Positions 1 to 10,378 are shown, counted from the first letter of the stretch. The stretch is DNA of 64,000 nucleotides from Virgibacillus necropolis (GCF_002224365.1 NZ_CP022437.1:2728001-2792000); one strand, 5' to 3'. Made by a program: numbers and translations. The notes: generated from the letters alone by a model not told the origin.

Positions 1-583
1 ATGTGAATAATGGCATTCTCATATATGTCATACCAGGTGCACGCATGTTAACGATAGTTACCAAAAAGTTAATACCACCGATTAACGTTCCAGCCCCGGC
101 AATTTGGAGTCCTATTACATAAAAATCGACACCATGTCCAGGTGATGTGGTAGAAAGCGGTGCATAAGAAGTCCAACCTGCATCTGGAGCTCCTCCTAAA
201 AACCAACTACAGTTTAAAATAAGTCCTCCAAACAAGAATAACCAAAATCCTAATGAATTAATAAATGGAAACGCAACATCACGTGCACCAATTTGCAAGG
301 GAATTATTGCGTTCATTAGAGCAAATATTAACGGCATGGCTGCTAAAAAAATCATTGTTGTTCCATGCATTGTCAATACTTCGTTATACAAACCATTACT
401 TAAAAACTCACTATTTGGTTTGACTAACTGAATACGAATTAACATAGCTTCTAATCCACCGACTAGGAAGAAAAAACCACCGCCGAACAAGTATAAATGT
501 GCAACTTTCTTATGATCAACAGTTGTTAAATAATCCCAAAGTACAGCTCCGAAGCCTCTCTTATGAGTAGCTGCATTACTCAC
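1..583 (-). CDS. ctaD: Cytochrome c oxidase subunit I (CtaD), 3' part outside window
   Basis: Catalytic heme-copper subunit of the caa3 oxidase. About 194 N-terminal codons are present; the gene runs off the left edge. The translation starts MSNAATHKRGFGAV, then LWDYLTTVDHKK and the helix I region with MHGTTMIFLAAMP, whose His is a low-spin heme a ligand in the family. A GTG start at 583 is preceded by GGGAGG eight bases upstream. It lies 49 bp downstream of ctaC on the same strand, so ctaB-ctaC-ctaD read as one operon, the usual Bacillus order. Confidence 0.95.
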   Translation of the reverse strand, partial: MSNAATHKRGFGAVLWDYLTTVDHKKVAHLYLFGGGFFFLVGGLEAMLIRIQLVKPNSEFLSNGLYNEVLTMHGTTMIFLAAMPLIFALMNAIIPLQIGARDVAFPFINSLGFWLFLFGGLILNCSWFLGGAPDAGWTSYAPLSTTSPGHGVDFYVIGLQIAGAGTLIGGINFLVTIVNMRAPGMTYMRMPLFT

Positions 584-632
584 TACTTTAACCTCCCTCA
601 TACGTCTTTCACTTTTATTAAATTAAGTTTTT

Positions 633-1685
633 CTATTTACCTGCGTCTTCAGGTGTTATACTAGACGGCTTTAATTGCATTAAATAGTCGGCAATTTTAC
701 TTGCTTCCTCTTCAGATAAGTCAGGATATTTGCCTGTCATTTTATTACCAGGTTTAATGGATTCTGGGTCCATAATCCAGCTAATAAGGTTTTCTTTGTT
801 ATAATCCAAAATTCCAGCAACCTGAGTACGTTCGCCGAAATTGGTTAGGTTAGGCCCTACTTGAACTGGTGAAGAGCCAATAGCATGACAACCCATGCAG
901 TTACTCTCCTGGAACAATGCTTGACCTTGTTGTGCGGTTTCACCTTCTGCTACTGCTTCAGGGTCAACGTTTTTCATGTCTTCCACCCATTGATCAAATT
1001 CTTCTGGGCTTACTGCAATAATTTTAAAATCCATTAAAGCATGTGAAGGTCCACATAATTCGGCACATTTACCATAGTAAACGCCTTCCTCATACGCTTC
1101 TATAAACATCGTATTTTCATTTTCAGGATTTACGTCCATTTTACCAGATATAGCTGGTACCCAGAATGAGTGAATAACATCAGACGATTTCATGTTAAGA
1201 TACACTCTTTCACCGGTAGGAATATATAAATCTTGACTAGTTTGAATCTCTTCACCTTCGTAATTAAAATGCCACCAGTATTGATTACCAGTAACTTCAA
1301 CATTAAGGCTTTTGCTCGCTTCTGATTGATCTGCTAAATCAAATGTAGCAGTTACTGTAGGAACAGCAATAATAATTAATAAAACGATTGGAATAACTGT
1401 CCAAATTGTTTCAAGTGTTTTATTCCCTTCAACCTGTTTTGGGATAAAATCTTTTTGTCCTTTCTTTTTGCGGAAACGCACTAAGACTGTAACATATAAA
1501 ATCATTACAATTATTAGGACAAATAACATAATAACTGCTGTCAGGATAATTAAATCTAATGATTTTTCTGCTCCATATCCTTTAGGTATTAATGCACTTA
1601 GATTTTCCTGACCACATCCAGAAAGAATAAGCGCTAATGAGCCAAATAAAGTTAAAGCTCTGAATTTTCCCATCCAACCTTTCAT
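633..1685 (-). CDS. ctaC: Cytochrome c oxidase subunit II with fused cytochrome c (CtaC)
   Basis: Subunit II of the caa3 oxidase, 350 aa, taking electrons from cytochrome c through CuA. It begins as a lipoprotein signal with lipobox LSGC, then two membrane helices. The CuA ligands are in CAELCGPSHALM (about 207-218), and a C-terminal cytochrome c domain carries CMGCH (about 263-267), the mark of caa3 rather than aa3 enzymes. The ATG at 1685 is chosen because GAGAGG precedes it and the signal peptide starts there; an open frame upstream to 1742 has no ribosome site. A SCO1-type protein that could load its copper is at 45502-46080. Confidence 0.95.
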   Translation of the reverse strand: MKGWMGKFRALTLFGSLALILSGCGQENLSALIPKGYGAEKSLDLIILTAVIMLFVLIIVMILYVTVLVRFRKKKGQKDFIPKQVEGNKTLETIWTVIPIVLLIIIAVPTVTATFDLADQSEASKSLNVEVTGNQYWWHFNYEGEEIQTSQDLYIPTGERVYLNMKSSDVIHSFWVPAISGKMDVNPENENTMFIEAYEEGVYYGKCAELCGPSHALMDFKIIAVSPEEFDQWVEDMKNVDPEAVAEGETAQQGQALFQESNCMGCHAIGSSPVQVGPNLTNFGERTQVAGILDYNKENLISWIMDPESIKPGNKMTGKYPDLSEEEASKIADYLMQLKPSSITPEDAGK

Positions 1686-1759
1686 ATAATCATACCTCTC
1701 TTTCTCTTGTTCTTCCTTATATAATTTTGTGATTAAGGACATTTACCGAAATTCATTAC

Positions 1760-2701
1760 TTAACTAAAGGGGAAATCAAATGTTACAACAACCATCATTA
1801 AAAATAAAATAGTTAAATAGTTCAACGAATAAATAAACATCATATTTGCCCATTTCAGGTCATTTTTCATAAAAAAACCGCTAATACCAAGCGACAACCA
1901 ACCAACATTTAATAGCGTTGCAATAACGATGAAAGTTGTTCCAAGCTGCGCTAAGTAAAATGGTAATGGCAATAGGCATGCTGTGTAAACGACCATTTGG
2001 CGTTTTGTAAATTCAAAACCATGTACGACTGGAAGCATAGGGATACCGGCAGCTTTGTATTCTTCACACTTTTTCATTGCTAAAGCAAGAAAGTGTGGTG
2101 TCTGCCAAATGAACATGATTAAGAATAATACAATTGCCGCAATATGAAGATTTGGATTAATTGCTGCCCACCCAATTAATGGTGGCATTGCACCAGAAAA
2201 ACTACCAATTACTGTATTTAGTGTATATCTACGTTTTGACCACATCGTATATAAAACAACATAAGTAAACCAGCCAAAGAAACCGAAAACGGCTGCTTGA
2301 TATGTAGTTAGTAACAAAAGGATTATACCTATCCCTGTTGTAGAAATACCAAGTATCAAGACATGATTTAAAGCGATAGTCCCCGTTACGGTAGGTCTCG
2401 TCTTTGTACGAGACATAACAGGATCAATATCGCGATCATACCAATTATTAAGTATACAACCACCAGCAATAACTAAAGCAGTACCAGCCATTGTTAACAA
2501 AAAGATATCCCAATTTTGAACGAAAGAAGCATTGGTAAAATAAAGAGCTAACCAAAATCCTGCAAACGTAGTTATAAGGTTAGAATTCACAATGCCTACT
2601 TTTACAAGGGCTTTTAAATCTGCAAACAATGTCATATTTTTGTTTTCTGATGTAGCAACATTTCCTATCATTCGTGAAGAAGTTGTCTCCACCTTATCCA
2701 T
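1760..2701 (-). CDS. ctaB: Protoheme IX farnesyltransferase (heme O synthase, CtaB)
   Basis: Membrane prenyltransferase of the UbiA family, 313 aa, adding a farnesyl group to heme B to make heme O, the precursor of heme A. The Asp-rich motif [15 protein letters not shown], which binds Mg-prenyl diphosphate, is present near residue 85, and about nine hydrophobic segments follow. The start at 2701 (MDKVETTSS) has AAGGGGGG upstream; the longer reading frame is unlikely. It is first in the ctaBCD direction and divergent from ctaA, which uses its product. Confidence 0.93.
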   Translation of the reverse strand: MDKVETTSSRMIGNVATSENKNMTLFADLKALVKVGIVNSNLITTFAGFWLALYFTNASFVQNWDIFLLTMAGTALVIAGGCILNNWYDRDIDPVMSRTKTRPTVTGTIALNHVLILGISTTGIGIILLLLTTYQAAVFGFFGWFTYVVLYTMWSKRRYTLNTVIGSFSGAMPPLIGWAAINPNLHIAAIVLFLIMFIWQTPHFLALAMKKCEEYKAAGIPMLPVVHGFEFTKRQMVVYTACLLPLPFYLAQLGTTFIVIATLLNVGWLSLGISGFFMKNDLKWANMMFIYSLNYLTILFLMMVVVTFDFPFS

Positions 2702-3207
2702 TCCATATATCCCCCCTTCATCTTCCCAACATAAAGGCACAAAATTATATAGAACATATGATGGAAGGATAGCGTTACTACTTACTATCTCCAAAAGTAT
2801 CCTATGTATTACCTTAATTGTATCACGAATTTGTATTACAATCTATTTACTATATAAGTATATTTCATTTTTAGACAATATATATGTGACAAAAATGTGA
2901 AGTCTGACTAAAAATAAAACACAAAGCATACCAGCCTTCTTACATAGTATAATGTACCTTACAGTATCCCCATTAAGCTAGACTTTATAATGGATTACTT
3001 AACAAAATATTCCCCCTACACTATTTCTAGCAAACAACAGATAACAATGCAAGCGTTTTTTATTTTTTAATAATAAAATGGATTGTTACACGTGATAATA
3101 TGACAATTGTGTGGAAGAATGGATTTTTGTGTCGTTTTTAATTGCTTTGTATAATAAAGTAGTATTATTATGAAGCTACATAAAGACAAAAAAGTGAGGC
3201 ATTTTCT
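2702..3207. other. Divergent ctaB/ctaA intergenic region, 506 bp
   Basis: No open frame here looks coding. It must hold the promoters of ctaB (leftward) and ctaA (rightward). The ctaA promoter is clear at 3127-3155. For ctaB there is only a TACAAT -10-like hexamer near 2816 with no good -35. In B. subtilis the corresponding region is controlled by ResD; I could not pick out a ResD site by eye. Confidence 0.6.
3127..3155 (+). promoter_or_regulatory. Sigma-A-type promoter of ctaA
   Basis: TTGTGT at 3127-3132, a 17-base spacer, and a perfect TATAAT at 3150-3155, about 50 bases before the ctaA start codon. Confidence 0.6.
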
Positions 3208-4161
3208 ATGATTAAATTGTTAAAGTGGCTATCCGTACTTGCTACGATAGGCATGGTTTTTGTATTAATTGGTGGGGCTTTAGTTACCAAAACAGAATCA
3301 GGTGCTGGGTGTGGATCCAGTTGGCCATTATGCGAGGGACAATTTCTTCCCGACGAAATAACTCCAGAACTCGTAATTGAGCTCAGTCACCGTTTGGTTA
3401 CCGGTGGTGTTGGTTTTGTTGTTCTCGCCTTATCTGTACTAGCATGGAGAAAAATTGGTCATATTAGAGAAGTGAAATTTTTATCTTTTATGTCTATTTT
3501 CTTTTTAGTAGCACAAGCATTAATTGGTGCGGCAGCTGTTAAATGGGGGCAATCCGACTTTGTATTAGCTGCGCACTTTGGAATCTCTTTAATCTCTTTT
3601 GCTTCCGTGTTCCTGTTAACATTACTTGTGTTTGAAATTGATAAAAAGTTTGATGCTAGTTCACTTCTTATTAAAAAGAAGCATCGAATTGAAATATACG
3701 CTCTTACGATCTATACACTAATCGTAGTCTACACTGGCGCACTGGTCAGGCACGTAGAGGCAAGTCTCGTGTGTGGAGATTGGCCATTTTGTACAAATGG
3801 AGCACCGCTTCAGCTTTCCTCTTTCAGGTTCGACCAATGGGTGCACATGGGACACAGACTAGCCGCTGGTTTGTTATTTATCTGGACTATCGTTCTATTT
3901 ATAAAAATGGTGAAAAATTATCGCCACAATAAAATTATGGTTTGGGGTTGGACTGTAACTGCCGGACTTATTACCTTACAAGTATTCTTTGGAGCAATGA
4001 TTATTTTCACATTATTAAATCTAGGGATAGCACTTATGCATGCGTTTATTATTTCCTGTTATTTTGCCATGTTAAGCTATTTCATTTTACTATCAAATAG
4101 AAGTGCAAAATATGAAAAAATAAATTCCATTAGAAAAACTCGTCATTCCCCTCGTCCTTAA
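3208..4161 (+). CDS. ctaA: Heme A synthase (CtaA)
   Basis: Membrane monooxygenase, 317 aa, converting heme O to heme A for the caa3 oxidase. It has eight predicted helices in two similar halves. Each half has a Cys pair in an outer loop (GAGCGSSWPLCEG about 31-43; VCGDWPFC in the second half), typical of Gram-positive CtaA. Conserved heme His residues lie in LSHRLV, AAHFGIS, MGHRLAAG and LMHAF. GAGG precedes the ATG. It is divergent from ctaBCD and ends at a terminator shared with pyc. Confidence 0.94.
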   Translation: MIKLLKWLSVLATIGMVFVLIGGALVTKTESGAGCGSSWPLCEGQFLPDEITPELVIELSHRLVTGGVGFVVLALSVLAWRKIGHIREVKFLSFMSIFFLVAQALIGAAAVKWGQSDFVLAAHFGISLISFASVFLLTLLVFEIDKKFDASSLLIKKKHRIEIYALTIYTLIVVYTGALVRHVEASLVCGDWPFCTNGAPLQLSSFRFDQWVHMGHRLAAGLLFIWTIVLFIKMVKNYRHNKIMVWGWTVTAGLITLQVFFGAMIIFTLLNLGIALMHAFIISCYFAMLSYFILLSNRSAKYEKINSIRKTRHSPRP

Positions 4162-4227
4162 TAGCGAATGGCGAAGTTTTTCTTATACCGGCGTTTCCTT
4201 AAAACTTATTTACTTACCTTACGTGCA

Positions 4228-4269
4228 AAAAAGTAGTAGAAATCATGAAGATTTCTACTACTTTTTTTT
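4228..4269. terminator. Bidirectional terminator between ctaA and pyc
   Basis: A 12-bp perfect stem (GTAGTAGAAATC at 4233-4244 with its complement at 4250-4261) and a 5-base loop, flanked by A-rich and T-rich runs. It serves the convergent ctaA and pyc. Confidence 0.85.
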
Positions 4270-7200
4270 ATTCAAATTCTATTAGTAGGTCATCTACCTT
4301 GATAGCTTCCCCGTTACTAACGTGAATTGCTTTGATCACACCATCAAATGGTGCTTGAACAGTTGTTTCCATTTTCATTGCCTCCGTAATAAGAAGGTAA
4401 TCACCTTTTTTAACTTTATCACCTTTTTCACTGATTACGTTCAACACCGTACCAGGCATAGTAGCACCTATATGTTTTGCATTAGCCTTGTCCGCTTTTG
4501 GTTTTGTAACCAATTTTGACTTTACATTTTCATCCTTCACAACTACTTCACGTGACTGTCCATTAAGCTCGAAATAGACAACACGGGTTCCATCAGGGTG
4601 AGCCTCCGATATGGAAACTAATTTTACAATTAATGTTTTCCCCTGTTCAATCTCTACCTCTATTTGTTCACCTAATCTCATTCCATATAAAAACGTTGGT
4701 GTATCTAACACCGACATATCCCCGTATGTTTCTTGAAAACGATGATGATCCATAAACACTTTAGGATATAATGCGTGAGAAATCATATCGAAACTTGTTA
4801 CCTGTCGATCCAGCTTTTTAAATAATGTTGACTTTAATGAATCGAAGTCAATTGGCTCCAGCAATTCACCTGGACGAACTGTTATAGCTTTTTTCCCCTT
4901 TAGTATAATTCGTTGTAATTCCTTAGGAAAACCTTGGTATGGTTGCCCAATATACCCTTGTGCAAATTCAATTACAGAGTCAGGAAAATCAATTGTTTCC
5001 CCTCGCTCATAAATATCATCTTCAGTTAAATTATTTTGGACCATAAATAAAGTCATGTCCCCAACAACCTTAGAAGATGGAGTAACTTTAATGACATCTC
5101 CGAACATAAGGTTCACCTTATTAAACATCGTTTTAACTTCATTCCAACGTTCTTCAAGTCCTACAGCTTTTGCTTGTTGTTTTAAGTTGCTATATTGACC
5201 ACCAGGCATTTCATGGTAATAAACCTCTGTGTGCGGTGACTTCATACCACTTTCAAAATCTTGATAATATCCACGAATTTCTTCCCAATAGTGGGATAGC
5301 TTTTCGTAAGAATCTACATTTATTTTAGGTTGACGTTTATTACCCTCTAAAGCATGATAAAGTGTTTGTGCACTTGGTTGTGATGTTAACCCAGCCATTG
5401 GTCCATTAGCTACATCAACTACATCAACACCTGCCTCGATTGCTCGTGCATACATATAAATACCATTTCCACTTGTATCATGTGTATGCAAATGAACAGG
5501 AATTGTAAGTGACTCTTTTAATGTAGAAATTAGTTGATAAGCTGCTTCAGGTTTTAATAAGCCAGCCATATCCTTAATACCAAGAATATGTGCACCTGCC
5601 TGTTCTAATTCTTTTGCTAAATTTTTATAGTAGTCAAGATCATATTTTGTACGACCTTTATCTAGAATGTCTCCTGTATAACACATGGAAGCCTCAGCAA
5701 TTTTATTAGATTCGCGAACAGATTGTATGGCTAAATTCATACCTTCAACCCAGTTTAGACTATCAAAAATTCTGAAAACATCTATTCCAGCTGATGCGCT
5801 TTTTTCAACAAATTCTTTAATCAAATTATCTGGATAGTTTTTATATCCAACAGCATTACTAGAACGAAGAAGCATTTGAAACAATACATTTGGCATTTTT
5901 TCACGTAATTTCAAAAGTCGTTGCCACGGACTTTCTTTTAAGAATCGATAGGCAACATCAAACGTTGCTCCTCCCCACATTTCAACAGAGAATAATTCAG
6001 GTAATAGACGTGAAGTAGGTTCTGCAATTTGCAATAAATCCTTGGTTCGGACACGTGTTGCAAGCAATGATTGATGTGCATCCCGAAATGTTGTATCTGT
6101 TAATAAAACATCTTCCTGATCGAGAAGCCATGAAGCAAGTCCTTCAGGTCCATTTTTATCAAGGATTTGCTTCGTACCACTTGGTACTTCTTGTAGTTTG
6201 TCCACCTTTGGTATTGGCGGAGTGATAAACAATGGTTTTTTCTTTTTATTAAGACCTTCAAATCCATTAACAGTGGTGTGCCCAATGTAGGACAACATTT
6301 TAGTTCCACGGTCTTTTCGTTTTGGAAAAACAAATAACTCCGGCGTTTGATCAATAAATGTAGTACTGTATTCACCAGATAAGAAATTGGTGTGACGAAT
6401 TACATTTTCTAAAAATGGAATATTGGTTTTAATACCACGAATTCGAAATTCTTTTAAATTACGAACCATTTTATTAGCTGCTTGATCAAAAGTTAATGCC
6501 CAGGTAGATACTTTTACTAACAAAGAATCATAGTGTGGAGAAATTTCCGCACCTTGAAAACCGTTACCAGCATCTAAACGAACGCCAAATCCACCGCCAG
6601 TACGATAAGCCATAATTTTTCCTGTGTCTGGCATAAAGTTGTTTAATGGGTCCTCTGTCGTTACTCGTGATTGAATAGCATAACCGTTTATTTTTATATC
6701 TGCTTGAGCAGGAATTCCAATCGAATGGTCGTGAATATCCATACCCTCTGCAATTTTAATTTGCGTCTGAACAATATCGATGCCAGTTATAAGCTCAGTA
6801 ATTGTATGTTCAACTTGTACACGTGGATTAACTTCAATAAAATAAAAATCACTATCAGTAACCAAAAATTCAACTGTACCGGCATTAATGTAGTGAATAT
6901 TTTTCATTAATTCAACTGCTGCATCACATATTTCTAAACGTAATGAATCAGGTAGCGATACACTTGGAGCAACCTCCACCACTTTTTGGTGACGCCTCTG
7001 AACAGAACAATCCCGCTCAAATAAGTGAACAACGTTTCCTTTACTATCACCTATAATTTGCACTTCAATATGTTTCGGATTTTCGATTAATTTTTCTACA
7101 TAAACCTCGTCATTACCAAAAGCTGCCTTTGCCTCTGACTTCGCTCGGTCATAAGCTTCTGAAAGTCCGCTTTCACTACGAACAATTCTCATTCCTCGGC

Positions 7201-7711
7201 CACCACCGCCAAGAGAAGCCTTAATTATAATCGGATACCCCGCTTTTTCACCAAAAACTCTTACCTCGTCAAGCGTCGATACAGGGCCATCCGTACCAGG
7301 AATTACTGGTAAACCAGCTTTGATTGCTTGAGCTCTAGCCTTAACCTTATCTCCAAACATGTTTAGGTGTTCACTAGTAGGACCAATAAAAATTAGACCT
7401 TCTTCTTCACAGCGTCTGGCGAAATGAATGTTTTCTGATAAAAATCCATATCCAGGATGTATTGCATCCACTCCAACGTTTTTTGCTACCTCAATAATTC
7501 CTTCAATATCTAAATATGCATCAATTGGTTTTTTCCCCTCACCAATTAGATATGCTTCGTCTGCCTTATAACGATGGTAGGATCCTGAGTCTTCTTTTGA
7601 ATAGATTGCAACGGTTCGTATATCTAGTTCTGTACAGGCCCGAAATACCCGAATTGCGATCTCGCCTCTATTTGCCACTAAAACTTTTTGTATTGATTTT
7701 GACTGGACCAT
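4268..7711 (-). CDS. pyc: Pyruvate carboxylase
   Basis: Biotin enzyme, 1147 aa, carboxylating pyruvate to oxaloacetate (anaplerosis). Domains in order: biotin carboxylase with ATP-grasp glycine loop GGGGRGMR (about 1-460), carboxyltransferase TIM barrel with DTTFRDAHQSL (from about 540), and C-terminal biotinyl domain with ITEAMKME, whose central Lys carries biotin. The length is normal for bacterial single-chain Pyc. GAGGAGG precedes the ATG at 7711. Its first 34 bases overlap the end of ftsW, so the two are probably cotranscribed. In B. subtilis the enzyme is bound by DarB, whose gene is also in this window. Confidence 0.97.
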   Translation of the reverse strand: MVQSKSIQKVLVANRGEIAIRVFRACTELDIRTVAIYSKEDSGSYHRYKADEAYLIGEGKKPIDAYLDIEGIIEVAKNVGVDAIHPGYGFLSENIHFARRCEEEGLIFIGPTSEHLNMFGDKVKARAQAIKAGLPVIPGTDGPVSTLDEVRVFGEKAGYPIIIKASLGGGGRGMRIVRSESGLSEAYDRAKSEAKAAFGNDEVYVEKLIENPKHIEVQIIGDSKGNVVHLFERDCSVQRRHQKVVEVAPSVSLPDSLRLEICDAAVELMKNIHYINAGTVEFLVTDSDFYFIEVNPRVQVEHTITELITGIDIVQTQIKIAEGMDIHDHSIGIPAQADIKINGYAIQSRVTTEDPLNNFMPDTGKIMAYRTGGGFGVRLDAGNGFQGAEISPHYDSLLVKVSTWALTFDQAANKMVRNLKEFRIRGIKTNIPFLENVIRHTNFLSGEYSTTFIDQTPELFVFPKRKDRGTKMLSYIGHTTVNGFEGLNKKKKPLFITPPIPKVDKLQEVPSGTKQILDKNGPEGLASWLLDQEDVLLTDTTFRDAHQSLLATRVRTKDLLQIAEPTSRLLPELFSVEMWGGATFDVAYRFLKESPWQRLLKLREKMPNVLFQMLLRSSNAVGYKNYPDNLIKEFVEKSASAGIDVFRIFDSLNWVEGMNLAIQSVRESNKIAEASMCYTGDILDKGRTKYDLDYYKNLAKELEQAGAHILGIKDMAGLLKPEAAYQLISTLKESLTIPVHLHTHDTSGNGIYMYARAIEAGVDVVDVANGPMAGLTSQPSAQTLYHALEGNKRQPKINVDSYEKLSHYWEEIRGYYQDFESGMKSPHTEVYYHEMPGGQYSNLKQQAKAVGLEERWNEVKTMFNKVNLMFGDVIKVTPSSKVVGDMTLFMVQNNLTEDDIYERGETIDFPDSVIEFAQGYIGQPYQGFPKELQRIILKGKKAITVRPGELLEPIDFDSLKSTLFKKLDRQVTSFDMISHALYPKVFMDHHRFQETYGDMSVLDTPTFLYGMRLGEQIEVEIEQGKTLIVKLVSISEAHPDGTRVVYFELNGQSREVVVKDENVKSKLVTKPKADKANAKHIGATMPGTVLNVISEKGDKVKKGDYLLITEAMKMETTVQAPFDGVIKAIHVSNGEAIKVDDLLIEFE

Positions 7712-8880
7712 GAACTTCCTCCTCTAGTAAATGTCTGATTATGATTTGTGTTTTGATTAACGCTAACTGGTTCTTCTTCTTTTTCCTTAACCGATTTTGC
7801 AATGTTATTTAAAATTCCCATGGAAGTCATCATTACCAAAAGCGACGAGCCTCCATAACTGATAAATGGTAAAGGAACACCAGTGATCGGTAAGAGTCCA
7901 CTAATTGCACCCAGATTAATAAATGCTTGTACACCTACCATTGATGAAATTCCAATTGCAAGTAATGCTCCAAAGCTATCCTCACATTTTCTAGCGATAA
8001 AAATCCCCCGTAAGACAATGATTGCTAACATGCCTATCACGATAATTACCCCGATAAATCCAAGTTCTTCAGCGATAACCGCCATAATAAAATCTGTATG
8101 AGGTTCAAGCAAATAACCAAGTTTTTGAACACTATGGCCTAAGCCTTCACCAGTAATTCCACCCACTCCAATTGCTAAATAGGACTGAATTAAGTGATAT
8201 CCATCACTATTCGGGGTTTCAAACGGTTGATATGCACCTGTAAACCTAGCAAGGCGCTCATCTGTTACCATTTGAGGGGCTGCCAATGCAATTACGATTA
8301 GTCCAAGCAAAATAAGGATAGTTAAATGTCGAAACTTAATACCAGAACTAAAAATCACAGAACAGGCAATTAAAAAAATGATTGCTGCTGTACCAATATC
8401 TGGCTGTAATAAGATTAACCCCAAAACAATTCCTGTCATAATTAATGGCGGCACTACACCCGTTTTGAAATCATTTATGTATGATTGTTTTTTCGAGTAA
8501 ATACTTGCTAAGTACATGATCAGTCCGACTTTTGCAAATTCTGCAGGTTGTAAACTAACAGGTCCAAAGTCGAACCAAGATTTAGCGTTATTTACTGTAT
8601 TTCCAAAAATTAATACACCAATTAGTAATAACAAAATAACTAAAATAATAATTTTCATTAATTTTTGGTAATACTTATAAGGGAATGTGCTGCAAACAAT
8701 AAAACCAATCATACTAAGAACAAACCATTGAATTTGTTTATAAAAGTAATGTGTACTTTCAAATCCTTCCATAACAGCAATAACCATACTGGCACTGTAG
8801 ATCATGACAATACCAAAACCCGCTAAAAGTATTGGCGTAATCATAAGTGTAAAATCGTATTTTTTTAATTTCTGTATCAT
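7678..8880 (-). CDS. ftsW: Peptidoglycan glycosyltransferase FtsW/RodA (SEDS family)
   Basis: Polytopic SEDS protein, 400 aa, polymerising lipid II at the septum together with a class B penicillin-binding protein. It has about ten membrane helices and the signatures EPHTDFIMAVIAEELGF in the large outer loop and PLPFISYGGSS near the end. FtsW rather than RodA is chosen because it directly precedes pyc, as in B. subtilis. The last 34 bases overlap the pyc start. Confidence 0.9.
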   Translation of the reverse strand: MIQKLKKYDFTLMITPILLAGFGIVMIYSASMVIAVMEGFESTHYFYKQIQWFVLSMIGFIVCSTFPYKYYQKLMKIIILVILLLLIGVLIFGNTVNNAKSWFDFGPVSLQPAEFAKVGLIMYLASIYSKKQSYINDFKTGVVPPLIMTGIVLGLILLQPDIGTAAIIFLIACSVIFSSGIKFRHLTILILLGLIVIALAAPQMVTDERLARFTGAYQPFETPNSDGYHLIQSYLAIGVGGITGEGLGHSVQKLGYLLEPHTDFIMAVIAEELGFIGVIIVIGMLAIIVLRGIFIARKCEDSFGALLAIGISSMVGVQAFINLGAISGLLPITGVPLPFISYGGSSLLVMMTSMGILNNIAKSVKEKEEEPVSVNQNTNHNQTFTRGGSSWSSQNQYKKF

Positions 8881-9039
8881 CGTACTTCTCCCTATTTATG
8901 TAATTAAGCAATGGCGAAATACAGATTTCTAGTAGTATAACATAATAAAGTTATAATGTAATCCATTTTTCTGAAATCTTATTCCTCAGATTGCTTCCCC
9001 ATTTATCTAATTGTACCATTTATTTACTACCAATTTTAA

Positions 9040-9076
9040 TTAAAAAAACTTTGCCAAATTCATGTCGGCAAAGTTT
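9040..9076 (-). terminator. Terminator of ylaN
   Basis: Stem AACTTTGCC (9047-9055) with GGCAAAGTT (9067-9075) and an 11-base loop, followed on the minus strand by seven T. It separates ylaN from ftsW. Confidence 0.8.
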
Positions 9077-9111
9077 TGCTTGAGCTTAAGACCATACACA
9101 AAACAATTTTG

Positions 9112-9396
9112 TTAAATTGAACCCTGTGCTGTTTCATGCAATATATTTAGTTGCCTCTCTAGATTTTCAAGAAGTGATTTTCCTTCATCTTCACTGATTA
9201 AATCCAGACGCACTGCAAAATCAATCTCTCTTGAAAGACCAAACATCTGTGTATCTAATACCTCTTCATATAAGGGGCATTGGGGCATCATTAAATTATC
9301 GATTTGTACCTCGATAAGCTTTAAAATTTTATCCGCGTCAGCCTTAAGAAGGGCATGCGCTTTTTCACGATGATTTACAGTCACCTCAGGAATCAA
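9112..9396 (-). CDS. ylaN: YlaN, Fur-associated conserved protein (UPF0358)
   Basis: Small soluble helical protein of 94 aa, recognised by its whole sequence (core [19 protein letters not shown] and [14 protein letters not shown]). In B. subtilis YlaN works with Fur in iron sensing and is needed for growth under low iron. The start is TTG at 9396, with GGAGGG six bases upstream; there is no nearby ATG that fits. It has its own terminator and lies upstream of ftsW, as in B. subtilis. Confidence 0.9.
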   Translation of the reverse strand: MIPEVTVNHREKAHALLKADADKILKLIEVQIDNLMMPQCPLYEEVLDTQMFGLSREIDFAVRLDLISEDEGKSLLENLERQLNILHETAQGSI

Positions 9397-9602
9397 TTGA
9401 ATCCCTCCAATTTAAAAGACTATCTTATTAGTTTATATTATCGTTCCATACGATAAAATGCAAACAAAATTAATAAAAATATCCATTTTATTTAACTTAT
9501 ACAAAGGCATATTTAAAATGTTTATGATAAAATAAATATCGTGAAAAACATCATTTGAAACTATTGCTTTTTATACACAATTTGAAAGGTGGAAAAATAT
9601 AT

Positions 9603-10094
9603 ATGATCGTACCAATTATCGGTAACATTACATACTCTATTACACTCGACCCAACTGTCTGGATTTTTGATGATCGCAAAATTGAATTTGAAAAAGCGTT
9701 TGATAATGTTTCAAATCAACTTGACGAAGATGATGAATTAGAAAATGCATCTAAACGATGGAATAGAGCAGTATATCAACAAAATATAAATCCTCCAATA
9801 AATAAAAGTATTTCTAAACTTGAGGGTAAAAAAATTCTAGAAGGATCGTACGTCATGCCTATAGCAACATTTGTAGCGCATGCGGAAGCAAAAGACGACG
9901 CAAAAACCGCTACACTTGTTGTAGAAACAGGTGAAGATGTAACCATTTCATTAAATGAATTAAATAATTCCTATTTGCTGTTTGCGGTTGACGGGAAACC
10001 ATTAAAAGAAGACGGGCCAGTCCACCTCTATCACCAGGATGGTTCAAACAAAGACAATCCAATAAAGTACATTAAAAAAATTGTCATTAACTAA
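9603..10094 (+). CDS. ylaL: YlaL-like conserved protein
   Basis: Soluble protein of 163 aa with no signal peptide or membrane helix. The N-terminal third has a conserved-looking ITYSITLDPTVWIFDDRKI, followed by an acidic stretch. By position (next to ylaN, near ylaJ) and sequence feel it matches YlaL, whose function is unknown. The ATG at 9603 follows AAGGTGG; the frame is open further upstream without a ribosome site. Relative to B. subtilis, glsA2 between ylaL and ylaN and phoH beyond it are missing here. Confidence 0.7.
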   Translation: MIVPIIGNITYSITLDPTVWIFDDRKIEFEKAFDNVSNQLDEDDELENASKRWNRAVYQQNINPPINKSISKLEGKKILEGSYVMPIATFVAHAEAKDDAKTATLVVETGEDVTISLNELNNSYLLFAVDGKPLKEDGPVHLYHQDGSNKDNPIKYIKKIVIN

Positions 10095-10111
10095 ATAGTA
10101 TCGCGCCTCCT

Positions 10112-10145
10112 AAAGCTGTTGCTAATCATGCAACAGCTTTTTTGT
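10112..10145 (+). terminator. Terminator of the ylaL-like gene
   Basis: Stem AAAGCTGTTGC/GCAACAGCTTT (10112-10122 and 10130-10140) with a 7-base loop and a T run. Confidence 0.85.
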
Positions 10146-10206
10146 ATAATTTAGCAATGAAAAACAAAATATAAACATAGTACATTTCTTTTTAATAAAA
10201 GAGGTC

Positions 10207-10348
10207 GTTCAAAAAGTCATCAAATGATAAACGGCGAATTTCTTCGTTGCTTAGTTTTTCCGGTCCTCACGTATTAAAAGCATACGTTCCGGTCCTCAAA
10301 ATCTTCGCGCCATGAACTTCTTGTTTCTAATTCGCCGACTTTTTGAAC
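10207..10348 (-). repeat. Family 1 intergenic repeat, short form (142 bp)
   Basis: Bounded by GTTCAAAAAGTC and its inverse. On the minus strand it carries two direct copies of GAGGACCGGAA around a small hairpin (ACGTAT...ATACGT). It matches the copies at 39723-39926 and 53206-53411 along most of its length but lacks their roughly 65-bp inner hairpin module. It sits between the ylaL terminator and the ylaJ ribosome site and has no coding frame. Confidence 0.85.
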
Positions 10349-10378
10349 ACACAATAAAAGGAGAAGGAGGCACGACAA

